Assembly: GCF_003946095.1 (NCBI RefSeq)
Contig: NZ_RHOD01000010.1
Coordinates: 33,318-97,317 of the forward strand
DNA: 64,000 nt
DNA from: Levilactobacillus lindianensis
Lineage (GTDB): Bacteria; Bacillota; Bacilli; Lactobacillales; Lactobacillaceae
Direction of reading: 5' to 3'
Shown here: positions 1 to 8,438 of the stretch, piece after piece
Numbering within the stretch: the first letter of the stretch is position 1
Layout of the letters: every line of letters begins with the position of its first letter
Notes under the pieces: generated by a model
Seen by the model: only the letters and a program-made list of their open reading frames with translations
The model's database searches: none
What the model was told of the DNA's origin: nothing
Translations under genes and position numbers: made by a program

Positions 1-1
1 G

Positions 2-1087
2 TTGGCGATGCTACGGCACACGGTGCTTCATCTGTTATGGCAACATCCTGACCGCTATGCCACGGCGCTCAAGACGCCAGCGCAGGCCGGGCTAGCGCGA
101 TGGGCGACCGATGCCGCCGTTAACGATTATTTGTCAGATTTGCCGGCCGGAGCGATCACCAGTCGAACCTTGGAACAGCTGTTGGGACAACCGGTGGCGG
201 CTAAACAGGATTCGGCGGTGTATTTTCAACAGCTCAGAGAGTGGCAGGCCCAACAGTCCCCGACAGATCACACTCGTGAAACCGGTGGGCCACAACGGAC
301 TGGCGACCGCGTGACGCACGATCTGACGCCAGATCCGACCACTGAAACAGTCTTGGACGGCCACAATGCTTGGCAGTCGGGATCAGTCACAACCCAGGCT
401 GCCAGGGAACAGTGGCGCCAACAAGTCCTGGCCCAGACGGCCGAGAGTCTAACCGCTAAGCAACGTGGGACGCTTCCTGGGGCCGTACAAGCGGCGTTGA
501 CGCCAATCGTGGCTACGTCTCCACTAAATTGGCAAACCCTGCTTAAACGGGGCCTAGGACAGGTTCCTGCGGGACGGCAGGCGGCCTATGGTCGGTTCAA
601 TCGCCGCCAACCCGCTCGTATGGAGTTGCCGGGGCAAATAGTTGCGACCTGGCAACAGTTGTCGGTTTTTGTCGACGAGTCGGGCTCAATGGGTGATCGG
701 GAGGTTGCCTATCTCCTGGGCCAATTGGCGGCGTTATTGGCCGTTTATCCGGCGCAGGTGACCGTCTATCCCTTCGATGCTGTCGTTCATCTCGATCAAC
801 GCTTTACGCTGGAGAGGCGTCCTCAGCACCTTGTACGAACGGGTGGCGGTGGAACGGCCTTTCAAGCCGTGTTGGATGGGTTGCCACGCCTACTGACAAC
901 GACTAGTGGTCAACTGGTCCTGATTCTCACGGATGGCTATGGCGAACAGCACTTGCGACCGACGCTCCCGGTGCCGATCATTTGGCTACTCACGAGTCCC
1001 ACGGACCAATTTTCTGTTAAAAATCCACCAGGAACGGTCATCAGTCTGAGTGCTGATCCACAGTGGCAAGCCTTAAGGAGGTCGTAG
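2..1087 (+). CDS. VWA-like domain protein (DUF2201-like), 5' end possibly outside window
   Basis: The C-terminal third is a von Willebrand A-like fold. It has a MIDAS-type motif DESGSMGD near residue 226, a GGGGTAF segment near residue 280 and an ILTDGYGE strand near residue 308, all typical of metal-dependent VWA domains. The N-terminal part is Gln/Thr-rich and unassigned. In this family a putative metallopeptidase domain usually precedes the VWA part, and such proteins often pair with a MoxR-type AAA ATPase. The frame begins at the very edge with TTG, so the true start may lie upstream. It overlaps the ribosome-binding region of the small gene that follows. The function is unknown; a chaperone-like or regulatory role with an ATPase is only a family-based inference. 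Confidence 0.7.
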   Translation: MAMLRHTVLHLLWQHPDRYATALKTPAQAGLARWATDAAVNDYLSDLPAGAITSRTLEQLLGQPVAAKQDSAVYFQQLREWQAQQSPTDHTRETGGPQRTGDRVTHDLTPDPTTETVLDGHNAWQSGSVTTQAAREQWRQQVLAQTAESLTAKQRGTLPGAVQAALTPIVATSPLNWQTLLKRGLGQVPAGRQAAYGRFNRRQPARMELPGQIVATWQQLSVFVDESGSMGDREVAYLLGQLAALLAVYPAQVTVYPFDAVVHLDQRFTLERRPQHLVRTGGGGTAFQAVLDGLPRLLTTTSGQLVLILTDGYGEQHLRPTLPVPIIWLLTSPTDQFSVKNPPGTVISLSADPQWQALRRS

Positions 1088-1089
1088 CC

Positions 1090-1386
1090 ATGACAACTCA
1101 ATTATCGGGTAAGGAATTACGTGCTTTGATTAATCAAACGGTGTGGTTTAAAAACGCCCGTGCCATTCTCGCCGACGAGTGGGGTGCTCGGGCGCAGGAA
1201 AATCCACTCTTTCAGGCGCCCGTTACGGTAGCCGACTTACAATTTGCCCGTGACCTGAGTCAGGCCGGGCTGTTCAAGAGCCGACTGGACTTCAGGGACT
1301 ACGGTGCAGTTCAGCGGTGGATCGCCGCCAATCGGTCCTATTTAACCCCGGACGATCGGGCCTGGTTACAACGCCCATTTGAATAA
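1090..1386 (+). CDS. small conserved hypothetical protein (98 aa)
   Basis: I chose ATG 1090 because AAGGAGG lies 8 bases upstream; a GTG 27 bases earlier has no such site. The product is a soluble protein of 98 residues, rich in Ala, Arg and Trp, with no signal peptide or membrane segment. I do not recognise a family. The start lies 2 bases after the VWA gene's stop, so the two genes are almost certainly co-transcribed and translationally coupled, and it may act with the VWA protein. A strong separate promoter for rpsP follows 25 bases after its stop. Confidence 0.65.
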   Translation: MTTQLSGKELRALINQTVWFKNARAILADEWGARAQENPLFQAPVTVADLQFARDLSQAGLFKSRLDFRDYGAVQRWIAANRSYLTPDDRAWLQRPFE

Positions 1387-1410
1387 ATTGCAGGTGTAAA
1401 GAAAAAACCC

Positions 1411-1439
1411 TTTACATCACATTGAGAAACTGGTATATT
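1411..1439 (+). promoter_or_regulatory. sigma-A promoter for rpsP
   Basis: A -35 box TTTACA at 1411-1416 and a -10 box TATATT at 1434-1439 are separated by exactly 17 bases. It sits 35 bases before the rpsP start and separates the ribosomal protein block from the VWA gene pair. Confidence 0.75.
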
Positions 1440-1473
1440 ATTACACGTTGAAAGAAATACAGGAGGTGTCTAC

Positions 1474-1749
1474 ATGTCAGTAAAGATTCGTTTAAAGCGG
1501 ATGGGTTCAAAGAAGCGCCCATTCTACCGAATTGTGGTTGCCGATTCACGGAGCCCTCGTGATGGTCGTTTCATCGAACAAGTTGGTACTTACAATCCAG
1601 TTACCCAACCTGCCCAAATCACGTTAGAAGAAGAATCTATCTTGAACTGGTTGAACAATGGTGCTCAACCTTCAGATACGGTTAAGAACTTGCTTTCTAA
1701 CGCCGGGATCATGAAGCAATACCACGAAGCTAAATACACTAAAAAGTAG
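1474..1749 (+). CDS. rpsP: 30S ribosomal protein S16
   Basis: The 91-residue protein has the hallmark S16 N-terminus ([20 protein letters not shown]) and the conserved D-R-F-I-E segment, at the usual family length. S16 binds 16S rRNA and is needed for 30S assembly. A strong AGGAGGTG site precedes the ATG. It starts the block rpsP-khpA-rimM-trmD-rplS, the conserved Firmicutes order. In many relatives ffh lies just upstream, but here the VWA gene pair does. Confidence 0.97.
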   Translation: MSVKIRLKRMGSKKRPFYRIVVADSRSPRDGRFIEQVGTYNPVTQPAQITLEEESILNWLNNGAQPSDTVKNLLSNAGIMKQYHEAKYTKK

Positions 1750-1758
1750 TGATTAGCC

Positions 1759-2019
1759 ATGACCGATTTTAAGGCATTAATTCTAGCAATTGTTAGCCCA
1801 CTCGTGGAACATCCCGAAGCTCTGGTGGTTACACCTCAGGAGACGGAGCGTTTCTACGAATATCGGTTAACCGTGCATCCGGACGATATCGGCCGGGTGA
1901 TCGGTAAACAAGGCCGCGTGGCGCAGGCGATTCGTACGATCGTCTATAGCGTTCGCGTTCAAGGCAATAAACGGGTTCGACTCATCATTGATGACCGCCC
2001 GACAAAGACTCTCGAGTGA
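1759..2019 (+). CDS. khpA: KH-domain RNA-binding protein KhpA (YlqC)
   Basis: This is an 86-residue single KH domain with the signature IGKQGR (GxxG loop) near residues 49-54. KhpA forms a dimer or pairs with KhpB and binds RNA; in streptococci and lactobacilli it affects cell division and elongation. It lies 9 bases downstream of rpsP and before rimM, the usual position. A hairpin overlapping its stop codon may end some transcripts here. Confidence 0.92.
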   Translation: MTDFKALILAIVSPLVEHPEALVVTPQETERFYEYRLTVHPDDIGRVIGKQGRVAQAIRTIVYSVRVQGNKRVRLIIDDRPTKTLE

Positions 2020-2047
2020 GGCGGTAACGTTTCCTCGAGTTTTTTTG
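2011..2047 (+). terminator. possible intrinsic terminator after khpA
   Basis: CTCGAG at 2011-2016 can pair with CTCGAG at 2034-2039, followed by a run of seven T. The stem is only 6 bp and overlaps the khpA stop region, so partial readthrough into rimM is likely. Confidence 0.45.
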
Positions 2048-2104
2048 TTCTCATAAATAAGTAAATAATACAAAATTAATTTAAAACGAATGGAGGCGGG
2101 TCAG

Positions 2105-2623
2105 ATGACCTACTATACGATTGGGACAATTGTGAATACCCACGGCATTAAGGGTGAAGTTCGGGTGATTGCTACCACGGATTTCCCCGAGAAACGGTTT
2201 GTGGTGGGGCACAAGGTCTACGCCTTTCGCAAGGACCAACCAACGCCAGAGGTTTTTGAGATTGCCTCCGTGCGGCAACATAAGAACTTTATCCTGCTGA
2301 GCTTTAAGGGTAAGCCGTCCATTAACGACGTGGAGTACCTGAAGCAAAGCACCTTAAAGATCGCCGCCGACCAATTGGAAGACGACGATTTGAAGCCTGG
2401 CGAGTATTACTACCACCAGATCATTGGGTTGGATGCGGTCACCGAAGATGGCGAGAAGCTAGGCACCATCAAGGATATCATGCAGACCGGCGCCAATGAT
2501 GTTTGGGTCGTGGCGCGTCCCGGCAAGCCGGATCTATTGTTACCGAAGATTAAACAGGTGATCAAGGGCGTCGACCTCGATCAGCACCAGGTTACGGTGG
2601 AATTAATGGAGGGACTCGAGTAA
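2105..2623 (+). CDS. rimM: 16S rRNA maturation factor RimM
   Basis: RimM helps late 30S subunit maturation and binds S19 through its C-terminal PRC-barrel. The sequence has the family N-terminus [16 protein letters not shown] and, in the PRC part, a [18 protein letters not shown] segment. I used ATG 2105 (172 aa) rather than 2090 because GGAGG lies inside the first codons of the longer version, at ideal spacing for 2105. The stop codon TAA shares one base with the trmD ATG, so the two are translationally coupled. Confidence 0.95.
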   Translation: MTYYTIGTIVNTHGIKGEVRVIATTDFPEKRFVVGHKVYAFRKDQPTPEVFEIASVRQHKNFILLSFKGKPSINDVEYLKQSTLKIAADQLEDDDLKPGEYYYHQIIGLDAVTEDGEKLGTIKDIMQTGANDVWVVARPGKPDLLLPKIKQVIKGVDLDQHQVTVELMEGLE

Positions 2624-3393
2624 TGCGGATCGATGTATTAAGTTTATTTCCAGATATGTTCACGGGTCCCATGCATGACTCAATCGTCGGCAAGGCCATT
2701 GAGAATGGTCATCTGACCATGCCCGTCACCAACTTTCGGGACTATTCAACGAACAAACATGGCAACGTCGATGACTACCCATTCGGTGGTGGCGCGGGGA
2801 TGCTTCTGCAACCCCAACCAATCTTCGATGCCGTTGCCGCGACCGAGAAGCAGGCCGCGGCGGAGGGTCTTGGTAAGGGTCGCGTGATTCTGATGGATCC
2901 GGCCGGTGTGACCTTCAACCAGCACGTGGCCGAAGAATTTGCGCACGAGGACCATTTAACCTTCCTGTGTGGGCACTACGAGGGCTATGACGAACGTATT
3001 CGCAGTCTGGTTACCGATGAGGTTTCCCTGGGAGACTTTGTCCTGACCGGGGGCGAGCTCGCCGCTATGGTCATGATCGACGCCACGGTGCGCCTGTTGC
3101 CAGGCGTGCTTGGCAATGCCGAATCAGCACCGGGCGATTCTTTCTCCTCAGGTCTGCTGGAATACCCACAATACACGCGACCAGCCGACTTCCGGGGGAT
3201 GCCGGTACCGGATGTCTTGATTAGCGGCAATCACGGTAAGATCGACGAATGGCGCCAGAAAGAGGCCCTGCGGCGGACTTATCTCAGACGGCCCGATCTC
3301 ATCGACCATAGCAAGCTGACCAAGGAACAGAAACATCTGTTGGCCGACGTGCGGATCGAGGAAGAGGAACGCCATAACGAGTCAAGAAAATAA
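2623..3393 (+). CDS. trmD: tRNA (guanine-N1)-methyltransferase TrmD
   Basis: TrmD methylates G37 of tRNAs read at CNN codons, using S-adenosylmethionine and a trefoil-knot SPOUT fold. Diagnostic segments are FGGGAGML near residue 52, [12 protein letters not shown] near residue 112 and [13 protein letters not shown] near residue 135. The length (256 aa) is somewhat above the usual 240-250. It overlaps rimM by 1 base and is followed by rplS, which has its own promoter. Confidence 0.97.
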   Translation: MRIDVLSLFPDMFTGPMHDSIVGKAIENGHLTMPVTNFRDYSTNKHGNVDDYPFGGGAGMLLQPQPIFDAVAATEKQAAAEGLGKGRVILMDPAGVTFNQHVAEEFAHEDHLTFLCGHYEGYDERIRSLVTDEVSLGDFVLTGGELAAMVMIDATVRLLPGVLGNAESAPGDSFSSGLLEYPQYTRPADFRGMPVPDVLISGNHGKIDEWRQKEALRRTYLRRPDLIDHSKLTKEQKHLLADVRIEEEERHNESRK

Positions 3394-3395
3394 CC

Positions 3396-3424
3396 TTTAC
3401 AGGCATTTTCGATTATGTTACACT
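3396..3424 (+). promoter_or_regulatory. sigma-A promoter for rplS
   Basis: A -35 box TTTACA at 3396-3401 and a -10 box TACACT at 3419-3424 have a 17-base spacer. They lie directly behind the trmD stop codon and drive the rplS leader. Confidence 0.7.
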
Positions 3425-3430
3425 TACTTT

Positions 3431-3490
3431 TGGCTGTTTAGCCACAGAAACAACATTCCGCTGTCGAGACTGAGAATGAATGTTGGCGAA
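3431..3490 (+). promoter_or_regulatory. structured 5' leader of rplS (L19 leader-like)
   Basis: Between the promoter and rplS are two hairpins. A small one has GGCT 3432-3435 paired with AGCC 3440-3443. A longer one has AACATTC 3452-3458 paired with GAATGTT 3478-3484, just ahead of the ribosome-binding site. Firmicutes rplS genes often carry an autoregulatory L19 leader; assignment to that family is by position and shape only. Confidence 0.5.
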
Positions 3491-3505
3491 AGGAAAGAAT
3501 AAAAT

Positions 3506-3862
3506 ATGCGCCAAAATACTTTAATTGCAAAGATCAACAACGAACAATTGCGGGACGATGTTCCTAACTTCCGTGCCGGAGACACTGTTCGGGTTCACGC
3601 CCGGATCGTCGAAGGTACCCGCGAACGTATCCAATTGTTCGAAGGTGTCGTAATCAAGCGTAAGGGTGCCGGTATCCAAGCTACCTACACTGTACGTAAG
3701 ATCAGTAACGGTGTTGGGGTTGAACGGATCTTCCCACTTCACTCACCACGTGTTGCTCAAATCGATGTTATCCGTCAAGGTCGGGTACGTCGTGCTAAGC
3801 TCTACTACTTACGTGACCGTAATGGTAAGGCTGCTCGGATTACCGAACGCCGTCGCAAGTAG
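3506..3862 (+). CDS. rplS: 50S ribosomal protein L19
   Basis: The 118-residue protein shows the L19 signatures [16 protein letters not shown] and [12 protein letters not shown], and ends in a basic tail with [16 protein letters not shown]19 lies at the 30S-50S interface. It is the last gene of the rpsP block and has its own promoter, a structured leader and a strong terminator, so it can be regulated independently of trmD. Confidence 0.97.
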   Translation: MRQNTLIAKINNEQLRDDVPNFRAGDTVRVHARIVEGTRERIQLFEGVVIKRKGAGIQATYTVRKISNGVGVERIFPLHSPRVAQIDVIRQGRVRRAKLYYLRDRNGKAARITERRRK

Positions 3863-3873
3863 TTTCAGCAAAA

Positions 3874-3906
3874 AACACCAATCGTTTAGGCGATTGGTGT
3901 TTTTTA
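3874..3906 (+). terminator. intrinsic terminator after rplS
   Basis: AACACCAATCG at 3874-3884 pairs with CGATTGGTGTT at 3891-3901 around a 6-base loop, and the right arm runs into six T residues. Confidence 0.9.
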
Positions 3907-3959
3907 TTTGAAATGAATTTAATGAAGTCGACTAGTAGCTAAATGATCCCAAGAAAAGA

Positions 3960-4006
3960 CAAAATGGCATGATTCCGATATTTAGTCGGCGTCATGCCAT
4001 TTTAAA
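3960..4006 (-). terminator. terminator hairpin for the acyltransferase gene
   Basis: AAAATGGCATGA pairs with TCATGCCATTTT, with an inner CCGA/TCGG stem. Read on the minus strand it follows the acyltransferase stop codon by about 27 bases and ends in a T-rich stretch. Confidence 0.65.
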
Positions 4007-4032
4007 ATCCAAAAATTTCAGAAATTAACTTA

Positions 4033-5100
4033 TCATGCGGCACTGGTTTTTCGGTGGCCGAGCCCATAGGACCAGACGGCCCCATACGCCTTATCGAACA
4101 GCCAGCCTAGTAGCAGGGCACTTACCAAGACGCTGACAAAGTACAGCACGGGCTGACCAGCCAGTTCCGTTTGCTTTAAGAGCATCATGGGAAGTCGTTG
4201 GAGGATATAGATGGAGAACATGCCAGGGCCCCCAATGTAGGCCAGAACCGGATTATGAATCTTAAAGCGCATGGCCAACCAGACAAAGCAAAAGGCAAAC
4301 ATGATGCCAGCAACTTGATAGCTGGCGAGGCGAATCAAGCCAGACGTCTTGGCACAGACCAGATAGCTGACAGCAAATACGATGAACGCGCCTAATCCCA
4401 CGACCAGATAGCGGAACCAGTTGCGACAAACGGCCCGTTCAATCGCCGTTTTATAGTGGGCATAGAGCATCCCTGCAACGTAACAGAAGACCGTGTTGGC
4501 ATAATACTCTGGGAGTAACCAGCCGGCAATTAACATGTAGGCGCCGCTACCGATAATGATAAAGGCAATGGCGCGGCGGTTATTGGTGGGGAAGAGTTCC
4601 CATGCCAGGTAGGTGAGCAGGTAGAGAAATAAGATGATAAAGATGTACCAGGCACTATTTCCAATTGTGGCGAGTCCCAAGTAACTCAGTAGCACGTGCG
4701 GTAGGGTCATCGGACGTTGTGCCAGCAGGCCGGTGATTAGGTAAATGGTTACAGCCACCGCAAATTTTAGCCATAAAAATAAGAGTCGATGTTTGGGGAA
4801 GGTTTTTAAATATTGCCGACCCCGTTTCTCAAATTGGACGTAGATACCGTAACCCGAGAAAAAGAGAAACGTGGTGACAATGAGTTGGCCCTTGACCAGC
4901 ATCCAGATTCGGGTGAGCTTGGCCAAGTCGTGGGGCATGGGAATGTACGTCATGAAGTGACTAAAAACCACTAACAATAAGAATAAACCATTGATCGTAA
5001 TAGTCGTCTGGCGGTTCAGGTCTTCCACGTCCGGCCCACTTGATCGATAACGTAGAGACGCTGCGAAACTAATGATAATGATTAACAAAATTAAATCCAT
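4033..5100 (-). CDS. membrane acyltransferase family 3 protein
   Basis: A 355-residue protein with about ten hydrophobic segments spread along its length. It has the motif VVFSHFMTY near residue 44, resembling the conserved His of acyltransferase-3 (OafA/YrhL) proteins that transfer acetyl or other acyl groups to surface polysaccharides. It starts at ATG with GGAGAGG upstream. It stands alone with its own terminator, divergent from the ABC exporter operon. The substrate cannot be told from sequence; modification of a cell-surface glycan is the family inference. Confidence 0.75.
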   Translation of the reverse strand: MDLILLIIIISFAASLRYRSSGPDVEDLNRQTTITINGLFLLLVVFSHFMTYIPMPHDLAKLTRIWMLVKGQLIVTTFLFFSGYGIYVQFEKRGRQYLKTFPKHRLLFLWLKFAVAVTIYLITGLLAQRPMTLPHVLLSYLGLATIGNSAWYIFIILFLYLLTYLAWELFPTNNRRAIAFIIIGSGAYMLIAGWLLPEYYANTVFCYVAGMLYAHYKTAIERAVCRNWFRYLVVGLGAFIVFAVSYLVCAKTSGLIRLASYQVAGIMFAFCFVWLAMRFKIHNPVLAYIGGPGMFSIYILQRLPMMLLKQTELAGQPVLYFVSVLVSALLLGWLFDKAYGAVWSYGLGHRKTSAA

Positions 5101-5530
5101 TTGACTGAAAACCTCTCCTCATACCCCTTAAAAGTCTGGCAGTTGTTCGGCCAGATTTTTCAGAAAACGCGTTCCCCGATGAGACTTGGCCTAGGCAATG
5201 ATCGCGTCATTACCAGTAGTTATGTAATTGAAATATCTGAAACACTAAGACCAAGACCTAAACTTATGGCGTCATGATGGGTAACTTAGCCGATTTAAGT
5301 TCTAAATAGCTCACGCTGTTCTTAATTTGGGATAAGTACCATTATAGTGAGAACAGGGCGAGATTACAATGGGCGAGACAAGTTGAATAGCGCTGAGCTT
5401 AGTCTATTGGGGGGCGAAAATTTTACGGGGCCATTCGCACCACTTACACTTCCAAAATAACCACTTATCCCGATTATCGAGACGGTGCGGTGATTAGGGG
5501 TGTATTCTCCGGGCATAGGAGATGAGGCAG
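5101..5530. other. 430-bp intergenic region between divergent genes
   Basis: No credible open reading frame lies here. A possible plus-strand promoter has TTCTTA at 5319-5324 and TATAGT at 5343-5348 (18-base spacer), about 185 bases before the ABC gene, implying a long leader. No clear terminator or known riboswitch motif was recognised. Confidence 0.4.
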
Positions 5531-6391
5531 ATGCTATTAGAAACGAAACACTTAACGGAGACCTTTGGGGAAAAGGTCGCCGTGAACGCGGTGGACTTAC
5601 AGATTGAAAAGGGTAGCTTCACAGCGCTACTCGGACCAAACGGCGCAGGGAAGTCGACGACGTTGAACCTGTTGATTGGGTTGAGCCAACCAACCGCTGG
5701 GCAGGTGGTCTATGACCAGCAGCCCAGACTGGGAGTCGTCTTCCAGGGAAGCGTCCTCGATAGCATGCTGACGGTCCGAGAGAACCTCCAGATTCGGGCG
5801 GGTCAGTATCGTCATATCCCGGCTGATCGCGTCACGGTCCTTAGCCGCCAGTTGGGACTGACGGGGTTCATGGCACAACGCTATGGCACCTTATCCGGTG
5901 GTCAACGACGGCGGGTCGACATTGCCCGGGCCTTACTCAACAATCCTGATATTCTCTTTCTGGATGAACCCACAACCGGCCTCGATATTCAGACGCGCCG
6001 GGCCATTTGGACCCTCGTCCAGCGCCTCCAGCGGGAACAAAATATGACGGTAATTCTGACCACACACTACTTGGATGAAGCCGATTCTGCGGATAACGTG
6101 ATTGTCATTGACCACGGTAAGGTGTTGGCTCACGGGACAGCGGCCGAGATTAAGGATCGCTATGCGGCGGATCTTTTGACAATAACCTCCCCGGATGTCG
6201 CTCAGGTGGCGGCCAAGGTTGCCTGGAAGCCAACGCAAATGACGGGTACCCAGGTGGCCTTTAGTCTCCCGAACATGCAGGATGCCCTGGATATTCTGAC
6301 GGCCAATCGGGCCCTCATCAGTAACTTTGAATTTCGGCCGGGCACCATGGATGATGCCTTCCTGGCCTTAACTGGAAAGGAGATGCGTTAG
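5531..6391 (+). CDS. ABC transporter ATP-binding protein
   Basis: A 286-residue ATPase subunit with Walker A GPNGAGKST near residue 35, signature LSGGQRRRVDIA near residue 122, Walker B ILFLDEPTTGLD near residue 142 and a switch His in TTHYLDEAD. It belongs to the drug/antibiotic exporter (DrrA-like) ATPase class. ATG 5531 fits the upstream AGGAG (9-base spacing) better than the earlier ATG at 5522. The next gene is its permease, followed by a LytTR protein and a DUF3021 protein, a recurring Firmicutes module. The exported substrate is unknown. Confidence 0.92.
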   Translation: MLLETKHLTETFGEKVAVNAVDLQIEKGSFTALLGPNGAGKSTTLNLLIGLSQPTAGQVVYDQQPRLGVVFQGSVLDSMLTVRENLQIRAGQYRHIPADRVTVLSRQLGLTGFMAQRYGTLSGGQRRRVDIARALLNNPDILFLDEPTTGLDIQTRRAIWTLVQRLQREQNMTVILTTHYLDEADSADNVIVIDHGKVLAHGTAAEIKDRYAADLLTITSPDVAQVAAKVAWKPTQMTGTQVAFSLPNMQDALDILTANRALISNFEFRPGTMDDAFLALTGKEMR

Positions 6392-6392
6392 C

Positions 6393-7268
6393 ATGACAGC
6401 CATGATTAAACGCAATTTGCTCTTATACTTTCGGGATTGGAGTGGGGTCTTCTTCTCACTTCTAGGCGCTCTCATCTCATTTGTCTTGTACCTGGTCTTC
6501 TTGAAACAAAATATGCTGTCAAGTTGGCACCGGGTACCCGATGCCAAAGCGCTCTTGGATACTTGGTTGATTGGCGGCACGTTAGCCATCACGGGCATTA
6601 CCACGACGCTGAGTAGCCTAGCGCTCATGGTGACCGATAGGGCGGACCACGTCGCTGAAGACCTCGAGTTGACCGATGCTGGGCCATTACGACTGTTTGC
6701 CAGCTATCTCGGTAGTGCGGCCGTGATTGGCTTTCTGATGCAACTTGCCATGTTTGGCATCATGTGGGGCGGCTTCTACGTGACGGACGGCCTGACCCTG
6801 TCAGTTACAGCGGTTCTGAATACCTTGGGGCTCATGGTGTTCAGTTCACTCTTGGCGACGATGGTCAATGCCGTCTTTATTCGCGGCATCCATTCGGTAG
6901 ATAGTCTGGGTAAGTTGGCCACCATCATCGGAACCGCGGCTGGGTTTCTGGTGGGAACTTACATCCCCATTGGGCTCCTCCCCAGCTTCGCTCAGAATCT
7001 GGTCAAGTTTATTCCGGGAAGTTACGTGGCAGCACTCTATCGCGAATTTTTGATGGGAAGAAAGTTGGATGCGGCTTTTGGTAGAAATGCGGCAGCGCGG
7101 ACCAGTTTTGATAAATTGATGGGTATCCGGTTAAACTGGTCAACTTTATTGACCCAGCAGGAAACTTACCACATAATGGGATTAATGTTGATTGGGGCGG
7201 CCGCCCTGGCGTTTGGTCCGGAATGGTTACGAATCCGGCGTCGGCGGCGCGTCGTCCGTGAACGGTAA
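6393..7268 (+). CDS. ABC-2 type transporter permease
   Basis: A 291-residue membrane protein with about six transmembrane segments, a short cytoplasmic N-terminus (IKRNLLLYFRDWSGVFFSLL) and the ABC2 consensus IPIGLLPSF in the C-terminal half. It follows the ATPase stop by one base, so the two form one exporter. A basic Arg-rich tail (RIRRRRRVVRER) ends the protein on the cytoplasmic side. Confidence 0.9.
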   Translation: MTAMIKRNLLLYFRDWSGVFFSLLGALISFVLYLVFLKQNMLSSWHRVPDAKALLDTWLIGGTLAITGITTTLSSLALMVTDRADHVAEDLELTDAGPLRLFASYLGSAAVIGFLMQLAMFGIMWGGFYVTDGLTLSVTAVLNTLGLMVFSSLLATMVNAVFIRGIHSVDSLGKLATIIGTAAGFLVGTYIPIGLLPSFAQNLVKFIPGSYVAALYREFLMGRKLDAAFGRNAAARTSFDKLMGIRLNWSTLLTQQETYHIMGLMLIGAAALAFGPEWLRIRRRRRVVRER

Positions 7269-7288
7269 GTAAAAATGGGGGGATCCAG

Positions 7289-7744
7289 GTGCGACATAAA
7301 TTTGAAGAGAATGCGGCGATCGATCCCGCGGATCCACTGGTGGTCGTCCAAGCAGCCGCTGAGAGTCCCGCTACCGCGGCCATTTCGGCCTATCTCGATA
7401 GTTATCAGGCGCCACATCCGGGAATTATCCCGGTGAAGACGCCTGATCGCCTGGTGATGGTGAAGACGGCCACGATTATTCTCGCCGATGTGCAACACGA
7501 GACGCTTCTGTTGTACACGACGACTGGCACGGTCACCACGCATGAAACGTTGCGACACCTGGTCCAACGTCTGGGGGATCCGACCTTCGTGCAAGTCTCC
7601 AAGCATGGGGTTTTGAATTTAGATCACCTTCAATCATTAGAGGACAGTTTTTCTGGGAACATGACGGCGATCTTGACGGATCAGGTGAAGGCTCCAGTCA
7701 GTCGCAAATACGTCAAACAATTAATGGGCCAATTAGGTCTGTAG
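7289..7744 (+). CDS. LytTR-family DNA-binding regulator
   Basis: This 151-residue protein has a C-terminal LytTR domain (about residues 50-151) with the family pattern ILADVQHETLLLYTTTG, a helix ETLRHLVQRL, then FVQVSKHGVLNLDHLQSLE and the final PVSRKYVKQL. It has no response-regulator receiver domain. It starts at GTG. LytTR proteins bind direct or inverted repeats near promoters. Paired with the adjacent DUF3021 membrane protein, it resembles a membrane-antagonised LytTR regulatory system that probably controls this exporter operon. Confidence 0.85.
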   Translation: MRHKFEENAAIDPADPLVVVQAAAESPATAAISAYLDSYQAPHPGIIPVKTPDRLVMVKTATIILADVQHETLLLYTTTGTVTTHETLRHLVQRLGDPTFVQVSKHGVLNLDHLQSLEDSFSGNMTAILTDQVKAPVSRKYVKQLMGQLGL

Positions 7745-7755
7745 GAGGGGTGGAT

Positions 7756-8142
7756 ATGACAAAGATTTTCCACTATGCCATGAATGGCATGGGTTATGGG
7801 GCCGTGTCTTATCTGGTTCTGCTGGCCATGCAGGAGGTTCCCGCGCATGTCTCCCCAAAAAATGCGATCAGTTTGCTCCTAGTGAGCGCGGTGATTGGTG
7901 TTCTCAGTATGATTTTTGATGAGGATTATCAAGGGTTGCCGTGGCCGCTGGAATTGGGCATTCACCTCGTTGGGACCGCTTTTCTGGTCATGGGGTACAT
8001 GCTGTTCAATGGCTGGTCACTTGACTGGTCCTTCTGGGGCATCTTCGTTCTGCTTTATGTTGTTGTTTGGCTCGTCGTCAGCGTCGATCAGCATTTTCGG
8101 GTGGTCAAGATCAATCGGGCCCTGCAGAAACGAAATAAGTAG
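7756..8142 (+). CDS. DUF3021 membrane protein
   Basis: A 128-residue protein with four predicted membrane segments (about residues 8-25, 40-58, 68-88 and 95-115), matching the DUF3021 family length and layout. ATG 7756 lies 7 bases after AGGAGG. In LytTR regulatory systems the small membrane partner inhibits the LytTR activator; the same role is inferred here from adjacency, with only 11 bases between the genes. Confidence 0.8.
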   Translation: MTKIFHYAMNGMGYGAVSYLVLLAMQEVPAHVSPKNAISLLLVSAVIGVLSMIFDEDYQGLPWPLELGIHLVGTAFLVMGYMLFNGWSLDWSFWGIFVLLYVVVWLVVSVDQHFRVVKINRALQKRNK

Positions 8143-8201
8143 CTGGAAGCAGGTCGGATAGCAAGAATTGATCGTCATGGAAAAGAAAATTAAAATAATC
8201 C

Positions 8202-8230
8202 TTGACGATAGCCACTTTATCCTGTATAGT
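8202..8230 (+). promoter_or_regulatory. strong sigma-A promoter of a short structured transcript
   Basis: TTGACG at 8202-8207 and TATAGT at 8225-8230 are separated by 17 bases. Transcription would start near 8237, ahead of nested stems and a terminator. Confidence 0.75.
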
Positions 8231-8236
8231 TACTTA

Positions 8237-8355
8237 TTAGAGTTTAAGAGATGCTAATAACGTAATTCAGAGAGATTGATTAGCAAGCCGGAGTTTCTTA
8301 GATTTTAAAAGCCGCTCGCTCATTCGCAGGAATGGGGGGCGGCTTTTTTTGCGTT
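8237..8355 (+). ncRNA. candidate structured leader/attenuator or small RNA
   Basis: A predicted transcript of about 115 bases starts at the promoter above and ends at an intrinsic terminator. It holds an inner stem TGCTAAT/ATTAGCA with a 20-base loop, nested in an outer stem where TTTAAGA pairs with TCTTAGA (one G-U pair). The interior loop contains AGCCGGAGT. The small membrane protein gene at 8439 follows with a good ribosome-binding site, so this may be a riboswitch-like attenuator or a stand-alone sRNA. I do not recognise a named family. Confidence 0.5.
8308..8355 (+). terminator. intrinsic terminator ending the short transcript
   Basis: AAAAGCCGC near 8308-8316 pairs with GCGGCTTTT near 8339-8347, followed by a run of T. 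It lies between the promoter at 8202 and the gene at 8439. Confidence 0.8.
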
Positions 8356-8438
8356 CGTTTGTTCATTGCGGTTATGGGGTCGAGGCGTTTTGTCGAGCCA
8401 CACGGTGGGGTGTAGTCTGCGACTAGGAGGTGGGGACG

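Noticed and set aside
7166..7606. 146-codon antisense frame over the ABC permease/LytTR junction
   Set aside because: It crosses two well-supported plus-strand genes and has no recognisable features.
8237..8355. T-box or c-di-AMP riboswitch upstream of the small membrane protein/kup
   Set aside because: The T-box TGGNACCGCG core and the c-di-AMP riboswitch landmarks are absent; only the stems and terminator are supported.
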